Origin: an uncultured Siphonobacter sp.
GTDB taxonomy: Bacteria; Bacteroidota; Bacteroidia; Cytophagales; Spirosomataceae
Direction: 5' to 3'
Length of the DNA stretch: 64,000 nucleotides
Assembly (NCBI GenBank): GCA_913774715.1
Contig: CAJYHS010000155.1
Coordinates: forward strand, 62,001 to 126,000
Below are positions 1 through 10,255 of this stretch, in pieces. How positions within the stretch are numbered: position 1 is the first letter of the stretch; every line of letters starts with the position of its first letter. The notes under the pieces are model-generated. The model was not told where the DNA came from. It made no database searches and saw only the letters and a list, made by a program, of their open reading frames with translations. The position numbers were made by a program, and so were the translations under genes.

Positions 1-1
1 A

Positions 2-3000
2 AATAATCCTGGCTACCGGGCTATTACGTTTGATCAGCTGGTAGGAGCGTATTACGAACAGACCAAGGCTCTCGTTGAAGGCGGTAGCGATATTCTGCTG
101 GTCGAAACTATTTTCGATACGCTGAATGCCAAAGCAGCCCTTTTTGCGATTGATACGTATTATCAGGATGTTACCAGTGGTAAACTACCCTGGCCTGAGC
201 ATATTCCGCAGGCAGAGAAATTTGAAGTGCCCATCATGGTATCGGGAACTATAACCGATGCCTCAGGACGAACCCTGTCAGGGCAGACGACCGAGGCCTT
301 TCTGACCTCTGTTTCGCATTTACCCTTACTATCTATTGGCCTGAACTGTGCTTTAGGGGCAGATTTAATGCGACCTTACGTACAGACGCTGGCGGATAAA
401 TCGCCTTTCTTTACTTCGGCTCACCCCAACGCGGGTTTACCGAACGAGATGGGGGAGTATGATGAAACGCCCGAACAAATGGGTGAAACCATTGACGGAT
501 TCCTGAAAGATGGGTTGATTAATATCATCGGTGGTTGTTGCGGAACTACGCCCGGCCACATCCGTCGCATTGCCGAAGTCGCGGAAAAACACCAGCCTCG
601 TACAATTCCCGTGGAAGAACCCGTGCTGAAGCTTTCCGGACTGGAGCCCATTGAAGTAACTAAAGAGAAAGTCCTTTTTCTGAACATCGGTGAACGTTGT
701 AATGTAACCGGTTCAAAGAAATTTGCTCGACTAATTCGGGAAAACAAATACGATGAAGCACTGGTCGTGGCCCGGGAGCAGGTGGAGAGCGGAGCTCAGG
801 TCATTGACGTAAACATGGATGAGGGGATGATTGACGGTGCCGCCGCCATGACAACTTTCATGAACCTGATTGCTTCGGAACCGGATATTTCGAAAGTGCC
901 CATCATGATTGACTCTTCCAAATGGGAAGTGATCGAAGCCGGACTGAAATGTGTGCAGGGCAAGGCCATCGTGAATTCGATCTCGCTGAAAGAAGGGGAG
1001 GCAAAATTCAAGGAATACGCCCAAACCGTCAAACGGTACGGAGCCGCTGCTGTGGTCATGGCTTTTGATGAAAACGGCCAGGCTGATAACTACGAACGCC
1101 GAATTCAGATTTGCGAACGAGCCTATCGAATTCTGGTAGACGAAGTAGGTTTTCTTCCACAGGACATCATTTTTGATCCCAATATCCTAACCGTTGCGAC
1201 GGGGATTGATGAACATAACAATTACGCCGTAGACTTCATTAATGCCACTCGCTGGATTAAAGAAAACTTACCCTACGCTAAAGTGTCGGGTGGGGTGTCT
1301 AACGTGTCGTTCAGTTTCCGAGGGAACGAACCCGTTCGCGAAGCCATTCACTCCGTATTCTTGTATTACGCGATCAAGGCGGGTATGGATATGGGAATCG
1401 TAAACGCGGGTCAGTTGACGATTTACGATGAAATTCCCAAGGATTTTCTGGAGCTGGTTGAAGACGTTATCCTCAACCGTCGCTCTGACTCAACGGAACG
1501 TCTGGTGGCGTTTGCGGAAACGGTAAAGTCGAAAGGCAAAACCGATACGGGCCCGGATTATTCCTGGCGGCAGTTACCCGTAAAAGAACGCTTATCACAC
1601 GCCTTAGTAAAAGGTATTGCCGACTTCATTGATGAAGACGTAGAGGAATGCCGTCAGGGTTTTGAGCGTCCGATTGAGGTAATCGAAGGCCCCTTAATGG
1701 ACGGTATGAACATCGTCGGTGATTTATTCGGCGAAGGTAAAATGTTCCTGCCTCAGGTGGTAAAATCGGCTCGGGTAATGAAGAAAGCCGTGGCTTACCT
1801 GCAACCTTTTATTGAAGCAAGTAAGGAGGCGGGTTCTACGGCTGGTCGTATTTTACTAGCTACTGTAAAAGGTGATGTTCACGATATTGGGAAAAATATC
1901 GTAGGCGTGGTATTGGGCTGTAATAACTATGAAATCGTCGATCTAGGGGTAATGGTGCCGACAGATAAAATTCTCGAAGCAGCCAAAACGCATAATGTAG
2001 ATATCATTGGTTTATCCGGTTTGATTACCCCTAGTCTGGATGAAATGGTGGGTGTGGCGAAGGAAATGGAACGTCAGGGTATGAAAATGCCCCTCCTTAT
2101 TGGCGGTGCTACCACTTCCCGGATTCACACAGCCGTGAAAATTGACCCGCAATATTCCGGTCCGGTTATTCACGTACTGGATGCGTCGCGTTCAGTTCCC
2201 GTAGCCGGGCGTTTAACGCAGAATAAACAAACGCTTGCGGAAATCCATTCGGAGATCAAACAGCAATACGCTAAACTTAGGGAAGATCATGCCAAGCGTA
2301 AATCGGATAAAAACTTTGTGACGATTGAGGCCGCTCGGCAAAATAAAGTAAAAATCGACTGGGATAATTTTAAAGCCTATAAACCTGCTTTTTTAGGTAC
2401 GAAAGTATTTGAAGATTATCCATTGGCCGAAATTGCTAAATACATCGACTGGACTCCCTTCTTCCAGACCTGGCAATTGCATGGTAAATACCCGGCCATT
2501 TTTGAGGATAAAGTAGTAGGCGAAGAAGCGAAGAAAATCTACGAATACGCAAATAACCTCCTGCTCGAAATAATTCATGATCAATCGTTAAAAGCCAAAG
2601 CCGTTATTGGTTTCTGGCCAGCGAATAGTCACGAAGACGATATCATCCTGCATCCTTTTGAAGAAATGAAGAAGGAAGTAGCCTGCGAGCGTCACGGTTC
2701 CCATACGCACATCGAGTATAAAATCAGCCGGGCTTCTCAGGCAGGTACGATTGACGAAACCGAAGTGATTGCAACTCCTGCTCTGGCAACGTTACATCAG
2801 CTGCGTCAGCAAAGTCTGAAAGCGGGGAATCTGCCGAATTACTCGTTAGCTGACTTTATTGCTCCGCAGGAAAGTGCTCATACGGATTACATCGGCGGCT
2901 TTGCGGTGACAGCGGGTATTGGAATTGAAGCCTTAATTGAGAAATACGAAAAAGATCACGACGATTACGGCAGTATCATGGTGAAGGCCATTGCTGACCG

Positions 3001-3391
3001 TCTGGCGGAAGCTTTTGCGGAATTAATGCACGCCCGGGTTCGGAAAGAATTCTGGGGTTATGCTTCGGATGAAAAGCTGGATAATGAATCATTGATTGAC
3101 GAAAAATACCAGGGGATCCGTCCGGCACCGGGTTATCCGGCTTGTCCTGAACACACCGAAAAACGGACGATGTTTGATCTGTTAGGAGCAGAGGAATTAG
3201 GGATTACTCTGACCGAAAGCTTTGCCATGTATCCGGCTAGTTCGGTTAGTGGCTGGTATTTCAGTCATCCTGATAGCCGTTACTTTACGATTGGTAAAAT
3301 TCAGAAAGATCAGGTCGAAGATTACGCCAGACGCAAAGGCATGACGATCGAGGAAGCTGAAAAGTGGCTGGCTCCAACGCTCGCGTATTAA
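2..3391 (+). CDS. metH: Cobalamin-dependent methionine synthase MetH, 5' end cut off by window edge
   Basis: This enzyme moves the methyl group of methyl-tetrahydrofolate to homocysteine through cobalamin in the cytoplasm. The frame is open from base 2 to the stop at 3391 (1129 codons). Compared with the roughly 1230-residue E. coli enzyme, about the first 100 residues lie outside the window. The end of the homocysteine domain carries the zinc motif GGCCGTTP (about bases 529-555). It is followed by the pterin-binding domain, then the B12 cap and B12-binding domain with DVHDIGKN (about 1873-1896, the cobalt-ligand His) and GGATTS. The C-terminal reactivation domain has [15 protein letters not shown] (about 3118-3162), the SAM-binding signature. 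The fragment is intact and collinear with the family. The internal ATG at 227 is not the start. A strong terminator follows. Confidence 0.97.
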   Translation, partial: NNPGYRAITFDQLVGAYYEQTKALVEGGSDILLVETIFDTLNAKAALFAIDTYYQDVTSGKLPWPEHIPQAEKFEVPIMVSGTITDASGRTLSGQTTEAFLTSVSHLPLLSIGLNCALGADLMRPYVQTLADKSPFFTSAHPNAGLPNEMGEYDETPEQMGETIDGFLKDGLINIIGGCCGTTPGHIRRIAEVAEKHQPRTIPVEEPVLKLSGLEPIEVTKEKVLFLNIGERCNVTGSKKFARLIRENKYDEALVVAREQVESGAQVIDVNMDEGMIDGAAAMTTFMNLIASEPDISKVPIMIDSSKWEVIEAGLKCVQGKAIVNSISLKEGEAKFKEYAQTVKRYGAAAVVMAFDENGQADNYERRIQICERAYRILVDEVGFLPQDIIFDPNILTVATGIDEHNNYAVDFINATRWIKENLPYAKVSGGVSNVSFSFRGNEPVREAIHSVFLYYAIKAGMDMGIVNAGQLTIYDEIPKDFLELVEDVILNRRSDSTERLVAFAETVKSKGKTDTGPDYSWRQLPVKERLSHALVKGIADFIDEDVEECRQGFERPIEVIEGPLMDGMNIVGDLFGEGKMFLPQVVKSARVMKKAVAYLQPFIEASKEAGSTAGRILLATVKGDVHDIGKNIVGVVLGCNNYEIVDLGVMVPTDKILEAAKTHNVDIIGLSGLITPSLDEMVGVAKEMERQGMKMPLLIGGATTSRIHTAVKIDPQYSGPVIHVLDASRSVPVAGRLTQNKQTLAEIHSEIKQQYAKLREDHAKRKSDKNFVTIEAARQNKVKIDWDNFKAYKPAFLGTKVFEDYPLAEIAKYIDWTPFFQTWQLHGKYPAIFEDKVVGEEAKKIYEYANNLLLEIIHDQSLKAKAVIGFWPANSHEDDIILHPFEEMKKEVACERHGSHTHIEYKISRASQAGTIDETEVIATPALATLHQLRQQSLKAGNLPNYSLADFIAPQESAHTDYIGGFAVTAGIGIEALIEKYEKDHDDYGSIMVKAIADRLAEAFAELMHARVRKEFWGYASDEKLDNESLIDEKYQGIRPAPGYPACPEHTEKRTMFDLLGAEELGITLTESFAMYPASSVSGWYFSHPDSRYFTIGKIQKDQVEDYARRKGMTIEEAEKWLAPTLAY

Positions 3392-3424
3392 GGAGAGCTT
3401 ACCTGCTCATCGCTCCTGAGTTCG

Positions 3425-3463
3425 AAAACGCTTTCAATTCTAACGCAGAATTGAAAGCGTTTT
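3425..3463 (+). terminator. Terminator of metH
   Basis: A perfect 17-bp stem (3425-3441 with 3447-3463) closes a 5-base loop and runs into TTTTTG. It lies 34 bases after the metH stop. Confidence 0.9.
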
Positions 3464-3903
3464 TGTTTCTGTTGAAAAGGTGTTTTTCAAGAGCGGCGAG
3501 ATAACTTTCGTATTAGGTTTTATCTTCCGAGGTAACTGTCCGAAAAATTGGAAGAATACCCAATCTAACCAAATACCAAACTAGTAAAACATTAAAAACT
3601 AATAAGGGCGTTTTTCACGCCTTTTTGCTTTACCAAACTTGTGAAACTAATCAGCTTTCAAAACGAAAAGCCTACCCCCGTTCTGCGGCCTTTCTTCCAT
3701 CCGTCGAATTCTTAAGCATTCCCACTAGGATATTCTTGGATTGACCAATATCATTCTAACCGAGATATATCATTTAGACGTGGAAAGATCAAAACATGAA
3801 ATTGTTCTTATCAATTCAGATACGTTCAATTTTATAAGGTTTCCTTTCGTTCCAATCAGTTTTCTTGTACCAAAAGAAATTAGAAAATTACGCATTGAGT
3901 CTC
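3464..3903. other. Gene-free stretch with one weak hairpin
   Basis: No supported gene lies between the metH terminator and the end of nhaA. A 7-bp hairpin with one G-U pair (3604-3610 with 3618-3624) followed by TTTTTG could be a second terminator. A 64-codon frame from a TTG at 3741 has no recognisable features and runs into the nhaA 3' end, so it is not called. Confidence 0.6.
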
Positions 3904-5211
3904 TTAGCCTTTTGCTAAAGACCGCAGATAGATAATACCCGCCGTCCCCGAAACCAGCGAAGCCAGCAGAATGCCATATTTAGCGGCATCGACGTGTTCA
4001 GCGTCAGAGAAAGCCAGATTAGATACGAATAACGACATGGTAAAGCCTACTCCCGCCAGCAATGCTACCCCCAACACATGCTTCCAGTTTACTGAATCAG
4101 GCAAGTCGGCTATTTTAAACTTCACCATCAGATAGGTAAAACCGAATACGCCCGTTAGTTTCCCCAGCACTAAACCAAAGCCCACACCCGCACTCACCGG
4201 ATTCATCAGTTCGGAGAAGAAGTTACTGCCAATGTGCATGCCTGCATTGGCTAGAGCGAACAGGGGCATGATCAGAAAGGCCACATAGGGGTGTAGGGTA
4301 TGTTCAATTTTTTGGAGCGGGGTCTGGGCATCCAAACTCAGACCTTTGATTTCTTCGATAATATGATGCTGATCGGATGTCATCAGGGGCCCGTGCAGCG
4401 GGATGGCCACTTCAAAACGTTTCAAACGAGAGGTAATTTTTTCCAGGTACTCACTTTCATTAATTCGGGTTCGGGCCGGAATGGTAAAAGCAACGAGTAC
4501 CCCGGCAATGGTAGCATGTACCCCAGAAAACAGAAAACAGCCCCATACAATGATGCCCAGAATCAAATAAAAGATACTCCGCCGGATGCCTAACAGGTTT
4601 CCAGCTAACAATATTCCTAAAAATCCAAAACCCCATAAAAGAAAACCAAAGTCAATCTTAGCGGTGTAGAAAAAAGCAATCACTAGTACCGCTCCCAAGT
4701 CGTCAGCTACGGCTAAAGCCGACAGGAATACTTTTACGGATGACGGAATATGACTGCCAGACAACGAAAGCAATCCTAAGGCAAAGGCAATGTCAGTAGC
4801 CATGGGGATACCCCAACCGTGAAGGGATGGAGTTCCATAGTTAAACCCTACGTAAATCAGGGCGGGTACGAGCATGCCGCCTAAGGCAGCTACCATGGGT
4901 AGCGATGCTTTCTTAAGCGTGGAAAGCTCACCCGCCATAAATTCCCTTTTGAGCTCCAGGCCGATGACAAAGAAAAAGATGGCCATGAGTCCATCGTTAA
5001 TCCAGATGTGCAGGGGATAAGCAAACACATGGTCAGCGAATCGTAGGGCAAACGGGAGTTCCCAGGTATGGTGATAAGATTCGGCTGCCGATGAATTAGC
5101 CCAGATTAACGCGGCGACTACGCTCAAAAAGAGAACAATACCGCTGGTATATTCCTGATGAATGAATCTATTTACGGGTTGAATGACTCGATCAATGGGA
5201 GCTTTACTCAT
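3904..5211 (-). CDS. nhaA: Na+/H+ antiporter NhaA
   Basis: This inner-membrane antiporter expels Na+ (or Li+) in exchange for protons and supports salt and alkaline pH tolerance. The 435-residue protein is hydrophobic with about 12 membrane segments. It has the family motifs ATDIAFALG (Asp140, matching Asp133 of E. coli NhaA) and AVADDLGA (Asp170/Asp171, matching the Asp163/Asp164 ion site). The segment VIGLELKRE after the second helix is also typical. It is longer than E. coli NhaA (388 residues), mainly in a cytoplasmic loop around residues 255-300. It is transcribed away from the DUF389 gene across a 245-base region. No clear terminator follows it. With the BCCT transporter nearby it suggests an ion and osmolyte neighbourhood. 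Confidence 0.96.
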   Translation of the reverse strand: MSKAPIDRVIQPVNRFIHQEYTSGIVLFLSVVAALIWANSSAAESYHHTWELPFALRFADHVFAYPLHIWINDGLMAIFFFVIGLELKREFMAGELSTLKKASLPMVAALGGMLVPALIYVGFNYGTPSLHGWGIPMATDIAFALGLLSLSGSHIPSSVKVFLSALAVADDLGAVLVIAFFYTAKIDFGFLLWGFGFLGILLAGNLLGIRRSIFYLILGIIVWGCFLFSGVHATIAGVLVAFTIPARTRINESEYLEKITSRLKRFEVAIPLHGPLMTSDQHHIIEEIKGLSLDAQTPLQKIEHTLHPYVAFLIMPLFALANAGMHIGSNFFSELMNPVSAGVGFGLVLGKLTGVFGFTYLMVKFKIADLPDSVNWKHVLGVALLAGVGFTMSLFVSNLAFSDAEHVDAAKYGILLASLVSGTAGIIYLRSLAKG

Positions 5212-5352
5212 GAGTTTTTATCACAATGAATGGTATATCTACATAACTCTTCTGCCTATAGGCTGGTTATGCATGAACATTTAAAAATCAACCTTAAGGC
5301 TAGAAAGGTTAATAAGAGACTGACAAAACTAGACCCGTAATCGAAAGACATC

Positions 5353-5384
5353 AACCTGATTAAAAAAAACTAATGGTTCAGGTT
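5353..5384. promoter_or_regulatory. Inverted repeat between divergent nhaA and DUF389 genes
   Basis: AACCTGA (5353-5359) and TCAGGTT (5378-5384) are 18 bases apart and are followed by a T-rich run ending in TTTTTTG. The site lies 142 bases upstream of nhaA and 73 bases upstream of the DUF389 gene. It could be an operator or a weak hairpin; the sequence does not decide. Confidence 0.3.
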
Positions 5385-5456
5385 TTACTTTTTTGCATAA
5401 CCGTCAAATGTCGTTTTTGACCTGTTGATGTACTGAATTTATCTGTTGAAATAGCT

Positions 5457-6815
5457 ATGGCCTTATCCCTTTCCCGCATCAGTCGATTAATACAGCAACG
5501 CTTCAGCCTGGAAGAAGATCAGGTCGATGCCTCTAAAGTCATTGAGTCCATTAGCAAAGGTGTAGAATTTAAGGGGATTAACTTATGGACGTTGATCTTT
5601 GCCATTCTTATTGCCAGCATTGGCCTCAATGTGAATTCTACTTCCGTAATCATTGGAGCCATGCTTATTTCTCCCTTGATGGGTCCTATCATGGGCGTTG
5701 GACTCGGTGTGGGCATCAATGACCTGGCCCTTATTGGAAGAGCCTTAAAGAATTTGTTTGTCGCTGTGGGAATCAGCTTGCTTACGTCAACCCTTTACTT
5801 TTACATTACTCCTTTGCAATCGGCTCAATCAGAGCTTTTGGCACGTACTTCGCCAACCATTTGGGATGTATTTATTGCCTTCATTGGCGGTCTGGCTGGC
5901 ATTGTCGCCAGCTCACGTCGGGAGAAAGTGAGTAACGTCATTCCCGGCGTTGCCATCGCTACCGCTCTCATGCCTCCGATCTGTACGGCGGGCTATGGCA
6001 TTGCCACGGGCCATTTGTATTACTTCGCCGGAGCCTTTTATCTATTTTTAATTAACAGTGTTTGCATCAGTCTATCTACGTTTCTCATTGTTCGTTTCTT
6101 AGGCTATCATCAGAAAGAGTACCCTTCTGCCGACATCGAACGCCGAGTAAGCCAAACCATTTGGATCTCCGTGTTTATTGTCCTGGGCCCTAGTACCTAT
6201 CTAGGTTATCAGATTGTTCGAAAATCCATCTTTGAACAGGCCGCTAAGAACTTCGTGACTCAGGAATGCAACTTTCAATACCGCCAAGTGATTGCCTACA
6301 ATGCCCGCTTTAACCGCCAGCAAAGCTTACTCGAGCTAACTATGGTAGGCGAGCCTCTTCCGGCTGATTCCATTCAATTCCTGCGGCAGAAAATGTCCGC
6401 GTATGGATTAAGTACTGCCCGGTTAGTGGTGAAGCAGGGTAGTTTTAAAGATACGGAAGTAGATGTAAACGCGATTACATCCACGGTTACTGATCAAGTC
6501 ATCAAATATTCTCAGAATAGCATTACCCTGAAGGATCAAACCATCGATTCGTTGCAACGAGCTTTAAAAAGCCTACAGATCAATCAAATTCCAGTGGCTG
6601 ACCTTCATCAGGAGCTTCGTAGTTTCATGCCCGATGTGCAAAGTTTTACAGCCGCTACTACGCTTTTAATGGATCCAAGGAAAGCAAAACCAGACACGAT
6701 CCTTGTGGTGTATGCTCGGATGCAAAGACGCCATTCATCGACTGAGCGAAAACGACTGGAAAAGTGGTTGCTTGCCCGAACAAAAAGCAAAACCATTAAA
6801 CTAATTGTCGAATAA
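5457..6815 (+). CDS. DUF389 family membrane protein (copy 1)
   Basis: The family is recognised from the hydrophobic core beginning near residue 41, with SIGLNVNSTSVIIGAMLISP followed by LMGPIMGVG, and from GGLAGIVASSR and VAIATALMPPICTAGYG further on. About six membrane segments span residues 41-260. A soluble C-terminal part (residues 260-452) is predicted to lie in the cytoplasm or periplasm. The biochemical role of the family is not established. A second copy (439 residues, minus strand, starting at 11575) shares the same core, including the N-terminal SLEE and VESI/IESI segments. The two copies bracket the BCCT transporter. The start ATG is preceded by 245 bases shared with nhaA. It could be a small-molecule or ion permease, but that is inference. 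Confidence 0.88.
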   Translation: MALSLSRISRLIQQRFSLEEDQVDASKVIESISKGVEFKGINLWTLIFAILIASIGLNVNSTSVIIGAMLISPLMGPIMGVGLGVGINDLALIGRALKNLFVAVGISLLTSTLYFYITPLQSAQSELLARTSPTIWDVFIAFIGGLAGIVASSRREKVSNVIPGVAIATALMPPICTAGYGIATGHLYYFAGAFYLFLINSVCISLSTFLIVRFLGYHQKEYPSADIERRVSQTIWISVFIVLGPSTYLGYQIVRKSIFEQAAKNFVTQECNFQYRQVIAYNARFNRQQSLLELTMVGEPLPADSIQFLRQKMSAYGLSTARLVVKQGSFKDTEVDVNAITSTVTDQVIKYSQNSITLKDQTIDSLQRALKSLQINQIPVADLHQELRSFMPDVQSFTAATTLLMDPRKAKPDTILVVYARMQRRHSSTERKRLEKWLLARTKSKTIKLIVE

Positions 6816-6926
6816 GAACACGATTCATTAAATCTTACCCAGTCATGGGCTTTACACAAACGAAACAAAGCAGATAGATAGAGGTTGTCTACTTACCAAT
6901 TCCTAAGCTTCTAAAATTACTGATAT

Positions 6927-8945
6927 ATGAGCCCATTATCCTCCATTGTAGCTCGGACGACCTTTCATAAAGGAATTACTCTGCCTAGTTTACTCTTCAT
7001 CTTTTTCGTCACATTCGTTTCCAGCTTTTTCCCTGATTCGACAGCATCCATCTTGGGGCAAATTCAGGATTGGATATTTATTAATCTAAACTGGGTATAC
7101 GTCTGGTCGGTTACTCTATTTGTCTTTTTTCTACTGGCTCTCGTTCTCAGTAAATATGGCTCCATTACGTTAGGGGACGATGATATAGTACCCGAATACT
7201 CGTTCCTTTCCTGGATATCTATGCTTTTTGCCGCTGGGATGGGCATTGGCCTGATGTATTTTAGCGTATCGGAACCCCTTTCTCATTTTTCCGATCCAAC
7301 TTTTGCTGAATACAGCGAAATAAAACGGGCCAAAGATGCTCAGTTGTATACGTTCTTTCACTGGGGAATTCATGCCTGGGCCATTTATGGAGTCGTGGGC
7401 TTATCACTGGCTTATTTTACGTATCGATATAAATTACCGCTTTCGCTTCGTAGCTGTTTTTATCCGATTCTTAAAAACAGGATCAATGGCATAGCAGGTA
7501 ACGCCATTGACACCTTTGCTTTATGCAGTACTTTTTTTGGCATTACCACTACTCTGGGGTTCGGTGTCATTCAGCTGAATGCAGGGCTCGTAGAAATAGG
7601 CATCTTTCCTGAGAAAAGTTATATGTATCAAGTAGGGATTGTCATTGTGATTATGGCGATTTCCATTTTATCGGCCACTTCGGGTGTGAATAAAGGCGTC
7701 AAATTCTTGAGTCAACTCAATATCTCCAGTGCCGTACTTTTGATGCTTTTTATTCTGACGTTAGGGCCGACCGTCTTTTTGCTTGGTACCCTTTCGGAAG
7801 GGGTGGGTAATTACCTAAACCAGTTTTTGAGTCTTACCTTTAATACCCATGCGTATGAGCCTTCGGTTCAACCCTGGTATTTTAAATGGACCATTCTCTA
7901 CTGGGCTTGGTGGATTTCATGGTCACCTTATGTAGGCTTGTTTATTGCACAGATATCCAGAGGCCGCACGATTCGTGAATTCATCATTGCAGTTTTGCTG
8001 ATTCCAACCGCATTCAATTTTTTATGGATGACCGTCTTTGGCAATAGTGCTACCTGGCTGGATCGCAATGAAGCAGGTGGATTACTCACGGCTATGGTTA
8101 GCCGTACGGACGAGCTGCTTTTTAAGTTTCTGGATTATTTTCCAGCCAGCAGCATCACCAGTAGCCTGGCGATCTTCATCATTTTTGTCTTTTTCGTTAC
8201 GTCAGCAGACTCCGGCATCTTTGTCATGAATAGCATTTCTACGGCCAATGCCCCTAAGTCTCCTAAATGGCAACTCGTGGCTTGGGGTGTACTACTGGCC
8301 GTTGTAGCTCTGGTACTTTTGAATGCGGGCGGACTTCAATCCCTGCAAACGATGACGCTGATCACCGCCCTGCCGTTTTCAATCATCATGCTTCTCTTTT
8401 GTTACAGTCTGATCAAAGGGCTCATGATTGACGACTATTATTATTCTAAATCGCTCTCACCATCTACTCGAAACTGGTCAGGAGAATTCTGGAAGCAGCG
8501 ATTACAACGCATCCTTTCTTTCAAAAATCAGGCTTACGTAGAAGCGTTTATTCAGGAAACGGTAGAGCCCGCTTTCCATGAATTAGCGGCTGAATTTAAT
8601 ACATCACAGGTTCGGGCCAGCGTTGACAAGCCGCAGGTTGCAGAAGAGATTTCCATTACCATCAAGCATGATTCAATCGAGAATTTCACGTATGGGGTTC
8701 GCTGTCAACGCAAGATGATTTCTACCTTCCTGGTAGATGAAAAGAACATCCCCGGTGTTCGAAATACGCAGGCCTATATTCCTGAAACTTTCTTCGGTGA
8801 TAACCGTCCGGGGTACACGATTGAGTACTTTACCCAGAGAGAAGTCATTGCCGATGTGCTCAAACAGTATGAACGGTTTCTGGAACTATCTTCTGAAATC
8901 AAGAATGAAATCTTTACCGATACAACCTTGAGACGCAAAGAGTAG
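6927..8945 (+). CDS. BCCT family betaine/choline/carnitine transporter
   Basis: This secondary transporter takes up quaternary-ammonium osmolytes such as glycine betaine or choline across the inner membrane. The 672-residue protein has 12 predicted membrane segments. It shows the glycine-rich helix GMGIGLMYFSVSEP and the family signature YWAWWISWSPYVG (about residues 324-336) followed by ISRGRTIREF. Residues from about 500 onward form a soluble C-terminal tail of about 170 residues, as in the BetT-type members whose tail senses osmotic state. The gene follows the first DUF389 gene by 111 bases in the same direction, so co-transcription is possible. No Trp pattern seen here fixes the substrate. 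A BetT-like choline or betaine carrier is the best guess. Confidence 0.93.
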   Translation: MSPLSSIVARTTFHKGITLPSLLFIFFVTFVSSFFPDSTASILGQIQDWIFINLNWVYVWSVTLFVFFLLALVLSKYGSITLGDDDIVPEYSFLSWISMLFAAGMGIGLMYFSVSEPLSHFSDPTFAEYSEIKRAKDAQLYTFFHWGIHAWAIYGVVGLSLAYFTYRYKLPLSLRSCFYPILKNRINGIAGNAIDTFALCSTFFGITTTLGFGVIQLNAGLVEIGIFPEKSYMYQVGIVIVIMAISILSATSGVNKGVKFLSQLNISSAVLLMLFILTLGPTVFLLGTLSEGVGNYLNQFLSLTFNTHAYEPSVQPWYFKWTILYWAWWISWSPYVGLFIAQISRGRTIREFIIAVLLIPTAFNFLWMTVFGNSATWLDRNEAGGLLTAMVSRTDELLFKFLDYFPASSITSSLAIFIIFVFFVTSADSGIFVMNSISTANAPKSPKWQLVAWGVLLAVVALVLLNAGGLQSLQTMTLITALPFSIIMLLFCYSLIKGLMIDDYYYSKSLSPSTRNWSGEFWKQRLQRILSFKNQAYVEAFIQETVEPAFHELAAEFNTSQVRASVDKPQVAEEISITIKHDSIENFTYGVRCQRKMISTFLVDEKNIPGVRNTQAYIPETFFGDNRPGYTIEYFTQREVIADVLKQYERFLELSSEIKNEIFTDTTLRRKE

Positions 8946-8982
8946 TCGTTGGCAGGTATCTCTGTTCGTGTATGCTTCTTCA

Positions 8983-9370
8983 TCAAGCTTTAAACTTCCG
9001 CCTGATGGCTAATGAATTTAAAGCGATGATTAGACCTGTTACACCTAAAAGCATCCATATCCAGGGCAGATGAACGGGGACTCCAGCCAGCACTGCCCGT
9101 TTTTTATCCCGATCCACGTGTTCACTCACGTAAGCGGCATTTTTATGTTCAGAAAAAATTCTTTTGAAGAACTGAGATTGTAGCTAACGCCTTCGTAGTC
9201 AGCCTGAATTTTGGAACCAGCTCCCAACTTCCTATTGGATAGAGAAATCACGGGCATTTCTACGACGGAACTATGGGTTGAATGTATTTACTAGTCTGCG
9301 TATCGATGTAAACAAAGATCGAGGTTAGCGTAAGTCCAATGCCGCAAATCAGAGAGAGTAGAGCGTTCAT
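8983..9370 (-). pseudogene. Frameshifted small membrane-protein gene
   Basis: Reading the minus strand from the ATG at 9370 gives an N-terminal anchor (MNALLSLICGIGLTLTSIFV) and then a stop. Shifting the frame near 9290 and again at a T6/A5 run near 9160 yields one continuous protein of about 127 residues. Its middle part is soluble, its second membrane helix contains WIWMLLGVTGLIIALNSLAI, and it ends RRKFKA before a stop at 8983-8985. The shape (helix, outside domain, helix, basic tail) is coherent across all three frames. This supports a recently broken gene rather than noise. The family was not recognised. A sequencing error at the homopolymer could explain one of the two shifts. Confidence 0.6.
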
Positions 9371-9718
9371 ACGAGTAACGGAGTGGTTTCTGAAGTGATA
9401 ATTAGTGTAACGAACAGGTTTACAAGGCTAATTTTTTTGTATATAATTCTATTAGCTCTATCAAAGCAAACATCATCTTATCGGTCTAGTTCCGATAGAG
9501 TTTAGAAGAAGCTGGTATAATACACTGACTATGTGTTGACTGTAGGAATTATCATAATAAGCCATTAAAAATAAATAATGCTGACAATTTCTGTTAAACA
9601 GCCCTTTTTAGGGTTAGTTATTTTATGGTTAATAACGATCAATAAAAGAAGAAATTTGCAGGTTCGTAACGAAGTAAATTGTACACTATAGGATGTACAG
9701 GAACATAAGTAATAGATG
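9371..9718. other. AT-rich intergenic stretch without supported gene
   Basis: Stops are frequent in all frames. The only structure seen is a short repeat pair CTCTATC and GATAGAG (about 9454-9499). A 70-codon minus-strand frame (9565-9777) overlaps the next gene and has no features. Confidence 0.6.
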
Positions 9719-10051
9719 CTAAGCTTTTCGAAGCTTTCCTGTAAAAGCAGAAATAATGAGAATAAAACCCGTTGCAAAACTTAAAGCTAATAATTCTACC
9801 TGCTGCCGGTTAGGGTTTTCGGGGTACGTGGTAAAAAGCCAATAACCGGCCCATAGGATTAAAATACTTACCAGGGCTAATACCCACCCCTTTACGGGTT
9901 CTAACAAACCAAGAGCAAAAGCAAAGAAGATAGCTACCATGCAGGGGAAAAAAAACGTTTGTCCAACTTTAACCCCGTAAATAGTTAACATGCTTCCGGC
10001 TAGAGTTAAGGGTATACTAATCCATGGGTTTTTGAAGGTGAATGTAGGCAT
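9719..10051 (-). CDS. Small membrane protein of unknown function, four helices
   Basis: The 110-residue protein has four hydrophobic segments (about residues 12-30, 33-52, 54-73 and 85-103). They are separated by short loops, and the protein ends in a basic tail KLRKA. A loop FTTYPENPNRQQ lies between helices three and four. No family was recognised. The coding potential is supported by the even helix-loop pattern and by a perfect inverted repeat just before the start codon. It is a single gene flanked by AT-rich gaps. Confidence 0.65.
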   Translation of the reverse strand: MPTFTFKNPWISIPLTLAGSMLTIYGVKVGQTFFFPCMVAIFFAFALGLLEPVKGWVLALVSILILWAGYWLFTTYPENPNRQQVELLALSFATGFILIISAFTGKLRKA

Positions 10052-10052
10052 C

Positions 10053-10087
10053 TGCTATAGTTTTTACTTTTTGGTTAAACTATAGCA
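10053..10087 (-). promoter_or_regulatory. Perfect inverted repeat abutting a start codon
   Basis: TGCTATAGTTT (10053-10063) and AAACTATAGCA (10077-10087) form an 11-bp perfect inverted repeat with a 13-base spacer. It lies one base upstream of the ATG (10051) of the small membrane protein. It could be a repressor site or an mRNA hairpin covering the ribosome-binding region. Confidence 0.5.
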
Positions 10088-10255
10088 TTATAGCTAAGGT
10101 TTTGAGGAGCCTTGCAAAGCTTTTATATACACATACGATAATTATGCATTCATTACTGATATTCTAACCTTCTCATTATTACTGAAGTGTCATATCCTTA
10201 ATTGGTATGTTAACTCTATAGCGTAGTCTTATAAAGATTCTAATTTATTCAATCT

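Noticed and set aside
3741-3935. 64-codon plus-strand frame
   Set aside because: TTG start, no features, and it runs into the nhaA 3' end on the other strand.
9565-9777. 70-codon minus-strand frame
   Set aside because: Overlaps the small membrane protein's 3' end in another frame and shows no coding features.
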